Positions 35,201-47,170 of a DNA stretch of 64,000 bases are shown one piece after another. The notes beneath the pieces are model-generated. The model saw nothing but the letters and a program-made list of their open reading frames with translations, searched no databases and was not told the DNA's origin. How positions within the stretch are numbered: position 1 is the first letter of the stretch; every line of letters begins with the position of its first letter. The DNA is taken from contig SAUG01000013.1 of the NCBI GenBank assembly GCA_011316305.1, positions 124,001 to 188,000 of the forward strand. The letters run 5' to 3'. The position numbers were made by a program, and so were the translations under genes. The stretch is from Rusavskia elegans (taxonomy: Eukaryota > Ascomycota > Lecanoromycetes > Teloschistales > Teloschistaceae).

Positions 35201-38200
35201 GTGAAAGTTCTGCGTAGTCGATCCCAAATCTGGTGCTATCATACTGTACAAGAACGGCGGGCCTCATCCCAAAGGTGGTTGGATCTGGGTTGCTGCAAAT
35301 GACGGCAAACCTATTGCAACTGGCCTTGGACCCGGCAGAAATGTCCGTTTGGCGGACATGGATGGTTAGTACGGTGAGGACTTTGCCATGTTGTCTGTTA
35401 ACCGGCCCTTCCAGGTGATGGAAAAGCGGACTATGTTATCCTCGGCCCGCGGGGAGAGGCCTCGCTATACCTCAATAAAGGAGAGAAGACAGGCGGATGG
35501 AATTGGGTCGCCTACAACGACGGCAAGCCTATAGCTACGGGGATCGGGTTCGATGCAGACCACGTGCAATTCAAAGACATTAACGGTTGGTACAAGCTAT
35601 CTTCCCTCCACGCTTACTGACCAGGGAAATCTAGGAGATAAAAAAGCCGATTATATTGGGATAGTAAGTGCAGTACTCAGACTTGACTTCCGCTCACATA
35701 CTTCCGTGCTTCGTGCCGGGTAACAAAACGTGCCGGGGCTAGCAGGAGGTAAACCTAGGTGTGTCCAGGTAGAGTCCTGCTGACTCGAATCTCTCTCAGG
35801 GTTTGCTTGATGGTTCGGCAGTTGTTTACGCTAATCATGGGCCGCAGCCGAATGGAAAATGGCTCTGGATCCCAATGAACAACGCCAAATCAGTCGCAAC
35901 TGGTGTGGGCGCTGTCGGCGCTGATGTTCGCTGGGGACGAATGGAAAAGACCGGTAGATATTCCTTCCTTGCTTTGTCGCCTAACACTGGAGCATTACGA
36001 GCATGGCTGAATGGCTGCAACCAATTGAGCCCTCAGGTTGGAGGCTCTAGCGGCTCTGGCGGCTCAGACGGTACTGGGACTGGAAATGGACAAGGCACAG
36101 GCTCTTCCGACCCTCCCAATACCGGTTCAAATTCTGGCGGTTCGGGCAGCAATCCTGGTGATCCAGATAGTTCTGGAGGTTCTGGAAACGGCGGAAACGG
36201 AGACAACGGATCAGGCAACGGATCTGCGGGACCTTCGCTCGATGCTCCTCCCAACGGCAATAGTCTCACAGGCGAATACCTTGGTGGTGGGAAAGAGATT
36301 CCTGCTGCTGGCTTATCGGCACTGGGTCTAGCAACTGTTGGAATCCCAGCAGTCATTTCTGTAACGCCATACGCCATTACAGCCCAGAACGACCTGACTA
36401 CTGCCAACGAAGCCCTGAAAGCTCTTACAGCAGGTGCAGCAACCTCTGGTGGGGTATTAGCTGCAGCAAGTGCGGTCGAGATAGCGGCAAAAGGTCAGTA
36501 GTCACTCTCATACGTCCCTATGCTGCCCAAGAGCTCGACGTTGTCGAAAATCATGAAGACAACCGCTGAATCTAGCAGATTTCGATGCCCTGTCACAACA
36601 GTCCAAGATTTGGGATTTGAATTCTTTTTCCAGTGGTTTGAAGGGCGAAGCTCAGAAAGAACAGAAAGCACTGCAAGATACAGCCAAGTCTCTCTCAGAC
36701 TTGGTACCTGGCCTCAGGAGATGTGGTACCACGCTTAAAAGAAGTGATTCATGCCCAATTCTTTTCAAATCGGCTGCCGGGACAGTTGGTGGTAAGTCCG
36801 CGGTGACACCTCTTACTTGGTTCACCCTGGGGAATGAACCTGACCTTCCCCCCTTCCTAAATCCTACATCTGGCTCTAGCCCCAGTTCTGGCGGCTCTAG
36901 CTCTACTTCTGGTGGCCCTGGCTCTGGTTCTGGTGGCTCCGGTAGTGGTAGTGGTAGTGGTGGTCCTAATGGATTTGGTGGCTCAACGCTCGGTGGTGGG
37001 CTTCCTTTCCCCAAAGGAGGGCTCCATGGTCTTGGGCTGCCAACCAGAGGTGCTACAGCAATCAACAGCCTCAAACCGTACGCCATTTCCACGCAGAATG
37101 CTGTTTCGAAAGCTCTGGGTCTTCTGAATGGCCTTTCCGGTGGCGCTTCAACGGCTGCAGCTGATGTGTCTGCTGCAGCAGATTCTCTTGCTGCTGCTGG
37201 TTCCGGTAAGTACATTTCATTGCGCACATTTGACGATCGGATTCCAGTGTGACACAGCGGGCTCCTATCTAACCTTTACAGACTTTACAGAGCTGTCGAC
37301 GGCACTTGGAGATATAGAGTTGTCGAGCGTTCCCGGTGGCCAGATATTTGAGGCTCAGCAAACTATATCGGCTCTCCAATCCCTTGCGAAGCAGCTCGGG
37401 AATGCATTGCCGCCGCTGCGTGGCTGTATCAGTAATCCAGGGATCTGCCGCAACATTTATCGTGGCACGGCTGGTCTCGTAGGTGGAGCCAGTATTGGTG
37501 TACCGTTGGCCGCGATCATTAATTACGACAGTACTGGCAAGTTGCGACCGACCCCAGTGATTCTGCCAAACTCAACTACGACGAGCACATCCTTGCCGAC
37601 TGCGTGGATCCTGAATACTATACCAGGAACTTCGGTGAAGGATTTTCGGGCCTTCATCAAGACCTTGCCAGATCGTGGCTCTGGGAAACAAATGATCTTC
37701 GACGGATCTGACTATCAGAACTATGTTACTAGAATGACCAAGGAGGAGGCGCTCATTGTCAATAAGGCTCCAATCGTTGACATGATGACTCGTAATGATC
37801 CGGTCAAGCTTGCACGGCACTTGTTGAGCAATCAGACAATAGGATTACTGTCCCACCCGCTCGACTCCAGAATCGTTACCCCGGTCATCGTCCGAGCTGA
37901 TCATCAACAGCGCTACCAACAGATGATATCAGCACCAAGAACAGAGAGAATTTCCTTCATGCTCTCAGACGTCAGACTTGGGTATCAGTATCATTACGAA
38001 CAATCTAGCGGTCTTGGGAGTTATGTATACGTCTTTGACGGCGGCTTCGAATTCCGTCATCCAGTAGGTTTATCTCAGTTTCAGCAAAGACTGGCGCGGT
38101 TCACTCACTGATATCCCGATTGTCAGGAATTCGTTGGTCAGACGCCAGAGTCCTACTTTGTGCCCGGGCTATTCGATGATAACGGGCTTCCTGTGGCAGA

Positions 38201-39189
38201 CATTAGAGATGATATGCAAGGTCACGGTACTGCGTGCGCAGCAGCGGTGGGTGGCAATGACCTGGGCATTGCGAAGAACGTCAAAATCATTGGCGTCAAA
38301 TTCACCTCAAACGATGAAATTAAGCCTGAGGATATGATTCAGGCGTGGAGATGGGCAATCTGGGATGCTAGAACAAAGAATCGACTGGGTAAAACAGTCT
38401 TCAGCATGTCTTGGGGTGTGTTTGCCAACCCAGGTCATTGATGTTGCTGACTCTCATGGACATTGTGTAGGTTGGCCAACACCGTACTATGACCTTCCGA
38501 ACCAACAACATTTTCCTGCATATTATCGCGCACCGTTTAATATTCCGCCACCTAGGTATGCCGAATGGTGGCCCCCCCTCCTAGCCGAAGCTTGGAAAGA
38601 GGATATCGTCACCGTCTTCTCGACCGGAAATAGAGGAGGACCACCCCAAGTAGCAGTAGCAAACCAAGGTTCTCAAAGTCCGACGCGCTTTTGCAAAGCC
38701 AACAATCCTTGTATCGCTGTTGGGAGTGTTGAAGGCACTGGTCAACCGTCTCCTTTCAATCTTCCGATCGGACCAAACCCTGCGTACACCTTCGATCAGG
38801 ATCTCGTTGGTGAGAACACTGTATTCGCGCATGGATCGAATATCAGGATTGCGAACATTCAACAACCTGACGATCCCGCATTGTACAAAGTCGATTCGGG
38901 GACATCATTCGCTACTCCCCAGATTGCTGGCCTTGCAGCGTACTTTCTCAGCTTACCAAACTCCGTCCAACCTTCTCCAGGAGAGGTGGCGATGGCTGTT
39001 AAGCAGCAGCTCGTCAGACTTGCCCGAGACAACAGAGTCGACGCACCGAAGCTTGCCAACAACGGCGTCTGGGATACTCCCTGTGGTGCTCTGACTAAAC
39101 GAGAGAAGGCCGAGCTACTGGCAATGGAAGCGGCCCTGGCTTTGGAGAAATTAAAGGGTGTGCATCTCGTACAGAGTCTGGCTGCTTAG
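32292..39189 (+). CDS. Secreted SGNH esterase - VCBS repeat - subtilisin-like protease fusion
   Basis: 22 exons join in frame to 1806 residues: 32292-32364, 32521-32726, 32814-32840, 32905-33565, 33619-33652, 33712-33836, 33890-34075, 34135-34299, 34361-34418, 34492-34507, 34569-34661, 34716-34830, 34878-35048, 35134-35156, 35208-35364, 35415-35585, 35635-35663, 35800-36493, 36579-37205, 37282-38063, 38127-38415, 38471-39189. Residues 1-24 look like a signal peptide. The SGNH esterase has Ser53 (PLGDSITSG), Asn129 (HAGTND), Asp215 and His218 (DGIHPTD). Nine FG-GAP/VCBS-like loops follow to ~842. Gly/Ser linkers near 850-920 and 1098-1130 each precede a duplicated ~150-residue module. The subtilase has Asp1463 (VFDGGFEF), His1504 (QGHGTACA), a TGN oxyanion Asn and Ser1713 (GTSFATP). 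Known family members with SGNH plus VCBS usually end near the NGCN at ~842; here the frame runs on. Two genes mis-joined is the alternative. Confidence 0.78.
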
Positions 39190-42100
39190 ACGTGGAGGAA
39201 ATTGATGGGAATGGTGGAGAGTCGAAGTTGATATCCTGCAATCTTTGCATGCAACCTTTGAGGAGAGATTGATAGAGTCTGTATGCTTTTACAGACTGAT
39301 GGAGACTATCAGTGTGACTAATAAATGTGTCGCTGCGTTCTCCTACCCTTGCGGAAGTGAGAGAATGGAAGCTTCCAAGAAAAAGCGTTGAAGGTGAAAT
39401 GCATGTTTTATAAGACAGCACGTAGAGTGGCAAGCTTACATCTTGAGAAACACAAGTTTAGACGTTAAGTCTGCGGACTGAGTATCTGTTGACACTTCAC
39501 AGAGTGAGCTTACCGAGCCAAATATTGATGCTATGATGGTTCACTCTTGGTAAGTCCTTGTCCTTCATCATGTAATTCATCGATCTGTCCCAGACTTAGC
39601 TCACCGACTTCCTGACAGGGACAACGCATTTAAGAAGACCTACTACCTGGTCAAGGTCACTGCCTCCCTACAACACATCCCAGTCGAGATTCAAAACTTC
39701 GACAAAAAGAAAAACCCCATACCTCAGTGTTCCAGGTCAACAACGATCCATCAAACTATTCATGGAGTAATCTCCACTTGAGCTCCTTGGGTTCTGCTAA
39801 CAATATGAATACAGGCTAGATGGAAGAGCGACAAGCCCTTCCAGGTATCTTGGCATTATGAGGTGTATGGTGAAGATTGTTATGAAACAGAAATCCTTCA
39901 AACCCTACTGTCCCTTGATGGGGCCTTCATCCATACACTGTCCATCACTTGGGAATCTCTGCCAATGAGAAGATGGAACGTACTTAATGCCTTCACACTT
40001 CTGCAGGGCCTTCTTGCCATTCACTGCACTATCATCGATGGATAGCCCATGTATGGCTATTCACGTAGTTCAAACGCTAACTTCTCCAGTCTATTCATCT
40101 GTATTCACTTGCTGTATTGCCTGCATCTTGGCCGATTCAATCAGTTGGACTGTGATGAAGCTGAGGTGGACTTATCACATCTCTGTCGGACATTCAGCTC
40201 CTCTCGTGTACTTCAGCAGCTTCCCTTCCCACATTTTTGTTCTTTCTTCTTCTATTAACTTGCTCTCAAGCTGCAACGACACATTACAGTTTCTATATAT
40301 TACTTTGGTCAATTTGGTTTATTTTTGGTTTTGGTGCCCGATAAACCAGTGGTTCGGTGAGCAAATCAAGCGTTGGTACACCAGCATCGAATACACGGTA
40401 GCAGAACTGGTACCCCAGTTCAATTGACGCAAATAACGGTTCCTTGGAATTTCAATTTAAATCTGCTCAGCAATGTGACGCATCTTTCCACCGATGACTA
40501 TATATTACTTATCTTTCTTTTTCTATCTTGCCTGTCTAATTTCTATTTTAGTGTATTCATCCATTTGTTCTCTCATCGTGTTCTTCTTGCAACTCTCTCT
40601 TCCATTTCCCACATCATGTCGGCAACACGTGCTATTCCTGGCGAATTTTTGTTACTTTCCCATGCCATTCAGCTTTGACATTACAAACCCATGATTTGAG
40701 CCAATCGGAGCGTGGCTCATCGCAAGAAAACTCCGACGCCGGGGACGATCTCGAAGTCGAGACTGTGCAATCCACATTTGACAGAAAAGGCACACTGGAC
40801 TTCGCGTACCTGACTCGATAAGATCGCTAATTTGCTGATCCGTAGAAATAGCAACAAACCCCCCAGGTCTTGGAGGTCCAAAACGGACGAAAAGGACTGC
40901 GTCAAAAGTCTTGTTGATAGCATATGCTCTCGCAGAGCTGGTAGCCTCATATGGGAGTCAAAATTTGAGCACTGGGATATGGGAATGCTCATTCTTCCTT
41001 TGGAAGCCTCTATTTCGACTTTGCCACGCAGGAGTCACACTTCCAGGTTATACAACATGGTCATTCACGGTTTCGACAACAAAATATGGCATCATGAAAG
41101 TCTCATCGGTCAATATGTCACTGCATATGCCCTCGCCTTCTATTTTCTTCTGAAGATTCCATCAGACAGCAATCCCATGGCCATATCTGCATCGCATGAT
41201 GATCTATTATCCTACGCTTACTACTTTACGAAAGGAGCCGACTTGGCTACTTCTTCACCTTGGGTCTCCCGGCACGAACCACCAACCCCAGAAGGCCGTA
41301 TCCAAGGCCGTCAGGGATCGTCGTGTCACCACTGCGAAAGGCATCCCGTCGCATAGTGAAAACGGTCTCCATTTTTTATTCCTGCACATGCTGTGCTACG
41401 CCAGATATCTTCTCTCTCAACAGCTACCCAGAAAAAAAACTCATACTTTGCTTGACAGAGTGAGCCGTTTTGCGGATTTGCGTCTTGGAGACTACATCGT
41501 TATTGATGCTGGCCTTGAGATAAGTCCAAAGCGGTTTTGACCTCCAACAAGTAAAGTATCTAATACTCACTCTTTTCACCAACGGCAAGTCCGCGACAGA
41601 GAATGGGAAAGACAGATCCAAGAGCTCCAAATTCGGGTGCAGAATCTCGAGAATCAGTGGCAGGAGCTCGAGCGTCATACACGCCTGTTGAGCGAAGAGG
41701 CAAGACTGGACGATCTCCTATCTTGACGACGCCAATTTTAAGCCATCGCAGCGTGGTCTTGCAGCAGGACGGGGCGGATTCCGAGCACCAGACGGCTTCT
41801 GGTAAGGTCGTTGAAGTTACTGGGCCCGACAAGGGCGTTTACAAGCATTCTTCTTCGAAGATGGAATCAGTCCTCGGTTTTTTTGTAGCTACAACTGACC
41901 CGGGGAAGCTGTAGGGTCGTGTTAATTTGTCACCGACTCCAATCCGAGATGATACTGATCTAGCCTTACCCGGAGATTCAAGACAGAATGCTCTTCATGT
42001 CCGTTAGCCAGGAGAGCCAGCGTAGAGCTCGAGATCCCTTACGCTACGGTGTCCTACGAATGGCAAATTCCTTATGAGCACCCCGTCGAAGAATCAGCTG

Positions 42101-43119
42101 GACGCGCGTGGACAAGCATGCAGTTGAGAAAATAGAGCACGAGGAAAGAGCATGAATTCGTTACTGTTTACTACTCTCATACTAACCGATGCTTGGGGAG
42201 TATGCAGACCACCCGATTACGGTAATAACGTTGAAGAGCTTACGATGTTGGCAGTCAATCATGACAAGGGCTCTTTTCACAGCACAGAGGTGGAGGACAG
42301 GATGTAAGAAATTGAATGACGAACCTTCGCACAGTGGTCGCCAGCGACGCCTCTCCTGGTGTCGATGTTTTTGCGTTACAAAACCTGCGACTTAAGACAT
42401 TGCAAGTCCAAAAACGAATGCCATACGATTTTAGACCTTGCTCCATATCCCGGCCTCATTCAGCTCGGGGACAAATTCCTTGACTCTTTGATGGCGGGCC
42501 TTGCGAAAGCCAGATGCCCAGACTACTTGAACATACAAACGATAATGCGACTACGACGAGAAAGTCAGTACCCTAGGGCGAAGAATGGTGGAGGTTGCCA
42601 GGATTCTCCAAACATCGATTTTAGTAGCGATTGTCAAACACGAGAGGAACACAAGGAGAAACATTAAGATCAATAAGACGAGTCGTACCAACTCACACCC
42701 TTTAAGGACCGACGACGCTTTCTCCGATAAAGAAATTGAAGAAGAACGTGGATACTTGAGCATCGAAGGCTACAACTATTGTGGAGACAACTATCACTCT
42801 GGTAGTCTCCCAACTAAATACCCTCCACCCACCTTACGAGACAATCCAGACCATACATCCCAGTACGCCTTCGGAATCAGACCAATCTTGTCTGCGACAA
42901 CTCAAACCAACATCCCAAGCATCACAGCGCTTCAAGCTTGGGGAACTTTCCACTCGCAGTTTGCAGGTGTTCATGGAGAGACCACGAACGTGAACATCTC
43001 GATGATGTGGAAAGAACTCTGGTGTTACCATGTGTAAAAACGACATGGGACTTGTTGACATGTTCGAACAGCAACGCAAGTTCATTGCCAAAGTCAAGCT
43101 CGGCAAGCAAGAGGAATAA
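39190..43119. other. Decayed, gene-poor region, 3.9 kb
   Basis: No intact gene. Two exon-like pieces stand out: 39552-39737 (WDNAFKKTYYLVKVTASLQH, flanked by GTAAGT/ACAG splice signals just upstream) and 41586-41727, which encodes a charged coiled coil (QVRDREWERQIQELQIRVQ, ending LDDLLS and a stop). Pyrimidine-rich AT-rich DNA fills 40200-40680. I cannot assign a family to either piece; they may be remains of broken genes. Confidence 0.45.
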
Positions 43120-43556
43120 ACGCCAGAGGAGGGAAACATGCAGCTAAAGCAGATGCCTTCTGCAAGGCCCATGAGGTTGCTTTAGCTCAGCGGCTGATCT
43201 GTACCGCCAACACGCTTGGAAGTGAAGTTATCAGTAAGATTTTCACAACCGATGGGAGTGAGGTCGCTATTTTCATGGACGAAGCATCTCAGCAATCAGA
43301 AGTCGACTCGTGGGTTTTTCTACGTATGAAATGCCTGGCCAAAATCTGCTTGGTCTATCTCATTGGCGATCATCTACAATTGCCCCCGGCAGCATGTTCA
43401 GCAACTGCCAACCCACGATGCAATGAATTCGGTCCACAGGTTCTTGTATCACTGATGAAACGCCTCGCCGAAGAGGGATTCCCATACAACAAGCTCACAG
43501 CGGTCTTGTCATTCCAACTTATTGTGATCTTGTACCTATACTTTCTTCGGCGGTGA
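43120..43556 (+). pseudogene. Superfamily 1 (NAM7/DNA2-like) helicase relic
   Basis: An open stretch reads GGKHAAKADAFCKAHEVALA, then the ICTANTLGSEVIS segment, the Walker B-like motif IFMDEASQQSEVDS, the motif III block LIGDHLQLPPAACSATANPR and NEFGPQVLVSLMKRLAEEGF. This is the middle of a fungal SF1 helicase of the kind that normally continues into a QYRMHP motif; here that motif is lost (LTAVLSFQ) and a stop follows. No Walker A segment is found in frame upstream and the region upstream has stops. Fragments near 43850-44060 may be further remains. Non-functional fragment; the exact parent subfamily is not resolved. Confidence 0.7.
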
Positions 43557-44799
43557 GATATCGGATACCGCCCGGGTCTACCGAATGCAACAACTCCATT
43601 GAAAATTCAGCTGGAAGCTCGTAAATGAATACCCGATCAAAATAGTGCCTAGAGAAAAACATGAGCTGGTTGGAAACAACAATGGTGGTATTCGGCCAGG
43701 CGATTACACGAGAAAGCCCGTACCTGCGGGCGAAGAAACGATTAACATCCTCAGCCATTCAGGGGGCAGAAGTTATAAATCAATAATCTGACTGACGACA
43801 ACCCTGAAGCCTGTCCCGTATCTTTGAAAGAACCATGCGTCAGATACATTATTGGATTCATACAGCATAGGACGACTTACTGTTTCAATAAGTATGCTCG
43901 AAGCTGCATTGCATCTAGAAAAACGAACGGTCCTACCAATGGCCGACACTGTACTCGCGCACGTGGCTGCCCCTTGTCAAAAGTCGGCTCTCAAATCGCT
44001 ACTGCTTTGGAAAGATAGCGACGTGAAACATCTCAAGAGCTATGTAGCTATGTGGACGAGCAAGTCAAGAATGGGACCATCCAAATTCCCCCAACCCCAG
44101 TGGCGAAAAGATTGTTGTTCAACACGGAGAGGTCCAGCAAACTGGAACTTACTTGTAACACCAGACAACAATCAAAGCATCACAATCTACCACCAGTACC
44201 ACGCTAGCTCAAGAGCTCAACGACGAGGAGCACAACAATATCCCAAAGAGAGCAAAACAGAAACATTTCCCCAATAAGAAACAAGAATAGGGACGTCAAA
44301 AACTGGTCGAAACACAAAACAATCAAAGCGTTGAGTCCACCTGAGTACAGGTAACCGTCAAGGAGGCCTAGAAGCTGGATCATCCTTCGTCCCTGGTCTA
44401 AATATCTGGACTTTCTCGACATGGGTCATGGGGGCCAAAATCCGAGACCTCTTGGACGAACTCCTTTTTGATAAGTTCATCTTTGTGGGATAAGTGAGAA
44501 AAGGTCGGGAGAACCGTATCCATTTTGAAGATCGGTCAAGAATGACACCATTTCAACCATCGGTGGACATGAGCAAAGTCTACAAGACTGCCTGCAACCA
44601 ATATTTTGCTGCGCACGACAGCCGTGAGAATCATCATACGACGCTGTTATTCATTCTACTTGCCTTCATCTCTGGTAGTCCACAAACCCGTCTCTCCGCA
44701 AACCGTACGATACCCGTGCACGTGTTCCGGAGGCGTCACTAGACAAGATGTGAACGTCCAGATAACCTCAAACACCCACTGAAAACATTTCCTCTACGG
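43557..44799. other. Decayed DNA between helicase and copia relics
   Basis: Possible helicase C-terminal debris near 43850-44060 (ALHLEKRTVLPMADTVLA). Otherwise no supported coding content. Confidence 0.4.
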
Positions 44800-45346
44800 G
44801 ACCCCCCTTATTTGTTTGACTATATTACGGTCATCTACAAGACAATATACGTCAAGCAGGTTGCGGAGTTTCAAGCTAAAATCTTCAAGAAAACCGTGTT
44901 ATCTAGGTGAGGTATCATGTTACTTGCGCATCCGAATAACTCGTGATAGATCCGCCTTCCAGGTCCCATTATGCCAAGAATCATACATTGATAATATCAT
45001 GAAGAAATACAAGACCGTCTTCTCTAGTAAAGCCCCTAGAGCGCCACTGATCAACTCCGAAATCCTCGTCAAGGGCATCGCCCAGTTATCGCCTCAGCAA
45101 ATCGTCAGCTCACTGAACTTCGCCGCCATCACTACTCGCCCTAATATCGCGCATGCCGCCTCCAAGCTCTCTGAGTTCCATAGGAATCCTTCCGAACGTC
45201 CTCAGATAGCAGCTACAAGACTTATGCAGTACCTGGGACACACCAGATACTGCATACCTGTCTATGACGCACAGGCAACAGATCCACACAAGATCAAGCA
45301 TTTGCTCCAGCCAGAAATTCGTTCTAAACTGCCAGGAAGAGATTGA
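44800..45346 (+). mobile_element. Ty1/copia retrotransposon relic (reverse transcriptase C-terminal part)
   Basis: Fragments of a copia-type polyprotein in two frames. FDYITVIYKTIYVKQVAEFQ stands where copia elements have the catalytic VDDI block (the second Asp is lost, as Tyr). After a frame change come YLRIRITRDRS and QESYIDNIMKKYKTVFSSKA, then QQIVSSLNFAAITTRPNIAH and RLMQYLGHTRYCIPVYDAQA. These are the thumb and connection of the reverse transcriptase. No LTRs, integrase or RNase H could be recognised nearby. A frameshift, the lost catalytic Asp and absent flanks mark a dead copy. Confidence 0.8.
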
Positions 45347-47170
45347 ATCCAACTGATAACAGACATGAGAAATATCACGGGAGGCAGCAACGTGGGCAGA
45401 CCCAGAAGATAGCCATTTGAAAAAGCGCCATCATCAGAATCTAAGGACCGAGGCTCGGAGAATTTGACACAATTGCGGTGCGCCTGGGAATCCACTAGGA
45501 ATCATTCGTATCTCACCACTGGTAGCGAAATAAGTTTGTATTCACCATGGTCAACGAAGCCTGTCTCTGGGCACAGAAGAAACAATACAACACTACCGCA
45601 AACTCGCCTACCTTGAGCAATATCCGCTCAACCACCATCGACTCGACGATTCGTGTATAATGGCCCTTACCGGCGACGCTGGAATCACTCCCACAATCTT
45701 CCGCCTGATTCTCCAGGCAACATCTCGCGCCCAAGCTTTCTGCCGGCACGATGACTTCATGTATTCTTCCACGTCTGAGCTTGAAGTGGCACTGAATTTC
45801 ACGATCGCGGACGTTTTTCAAATACCGAAAAGCTTTTTGAGATTAGGGATCCATGGAACAAAATCACAGCTCTTGCTCAAGCCCATCTATCTACCTTGCA
45901 GACTTTCTGTGTGTGACATGATTTCTCATAGAGCTTCTATCGGACACGGAGACTAGTCCAGAATACATACAGTGCAAGCTAGGCCGCAGCAAATTCATGC
46001 TTACCACCAATACGCCAGATCGATCAACTTTGCGGCCGATGCAAGTCGCCCCTATATCGCTTACTAATATGAGTATGGCTCGTAAGGAAGAGCTATCTTA
46101 CTTACTTCACCCACCGACCACAACGTTCCCTTCCTGCTACGCGGAAAAGGAGCAAATCAATCCCAGAGCTCGGTAAGCCTTACAGACGGAACAGACCACA
46201 AACACACAGCAATGTCAACGGCCGGAAAATGCTGACTCAAACAGCAATAAGAGATAATTATTGAGCCGAGAGAAGTCACGAGAGGTAGAAGAAATAATGA
46301 GCGTTTCCAGCGTTTTCGGCAGTCGAACAGAGACAAAACAGCAAAAAATGCGGTCAATGGGTGGAGGTCCACGAGTGAAGAAGTCGGCAAAGTAGTCAAG
46401 AAGGGAAATGATATGATAGCTTCAGAACATGCAGAATTGAGCACTCGATGATTTTGAAAGCCTTTCTACGCTACTGAGATTTTTGTACGCTAGTCAGAAG
46501 AAATGCCAACTGGTCAAATATCCAAGCTGTGGATTGTAGTCGATCCAAAGACTTTCTTTGTCTTGATATTTTGCTCCTGTTTGAGTATGTTGTATAGTGG
46601 AGGATGTGGCATGTGATGGTTTCTCAAGAGGATCCATGAGTAATTATTCCAGGAACGAACTTAGTGATCGCCTGATAAGGGGTGATTTGCCTTGAAACAA
46701 CAACCCACCGGTATGCTAATGCATGTGGCAAACAGTACCTCGCACCTCCTCGGAAGAAAGCGACGGCGTCGGGCTTGCCAGTGAAGATCTTGTTGTAATA
46801 CGTCTGCAATAGAGGGGTCGTAAATGAGGTAAAGTAAATACTGTAGTATAAATGTGTCGAAGATAGGGATGATATCTCAGCTTCTGTCAATACAGACGCG
46901 GACAATTGAGGGGTTGAGACGGACGTATGTAGCGATGCAATAAGACAGCCCACGCAACGTAAGAGGCTATAAGACCAATGCAGCTTTGAATTCGAAAGCC
47001 ATCGAAAATACTGTTCACTTGGTAAGATCTCGGTTTATTGCTTCGTATTAGTGATGGCCTATTTCTCTTCCGCCTCGCTCAAGGCTCCAGCCACAAATAA
47101 AATGGAAGGAATAAAGACTTGGCTTCCGCCAGGGCGGTGAGCATAATACAGACCTTGATATTACAAAACA
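45347..47170. other. Gene-poor stretch, 1.8 kb
   Basis: Right flank of the copia relic and 3' flank of the Whi2-like gene. Open frames at 45660-45956 and 46624-46953 have no family-like content; the first may be out-of-frame element debris. Confidence 0.45.

Noticed and set aside
35803..36501. Gly/Ser-rich open frame as an independent gene
   Set aside because: Its ATG is internal to exon 18; the preceding splice junction and VCBS homology continue into it, and its stop lies in the intron that follows.
36652..37227. Minus-strand 191-codon Pro-rich open frame
   Set aside because: It is the antisense of the Gly/Ser linker; repetitive GGT/TCT codons give open Pro-rich frames on the other strand.
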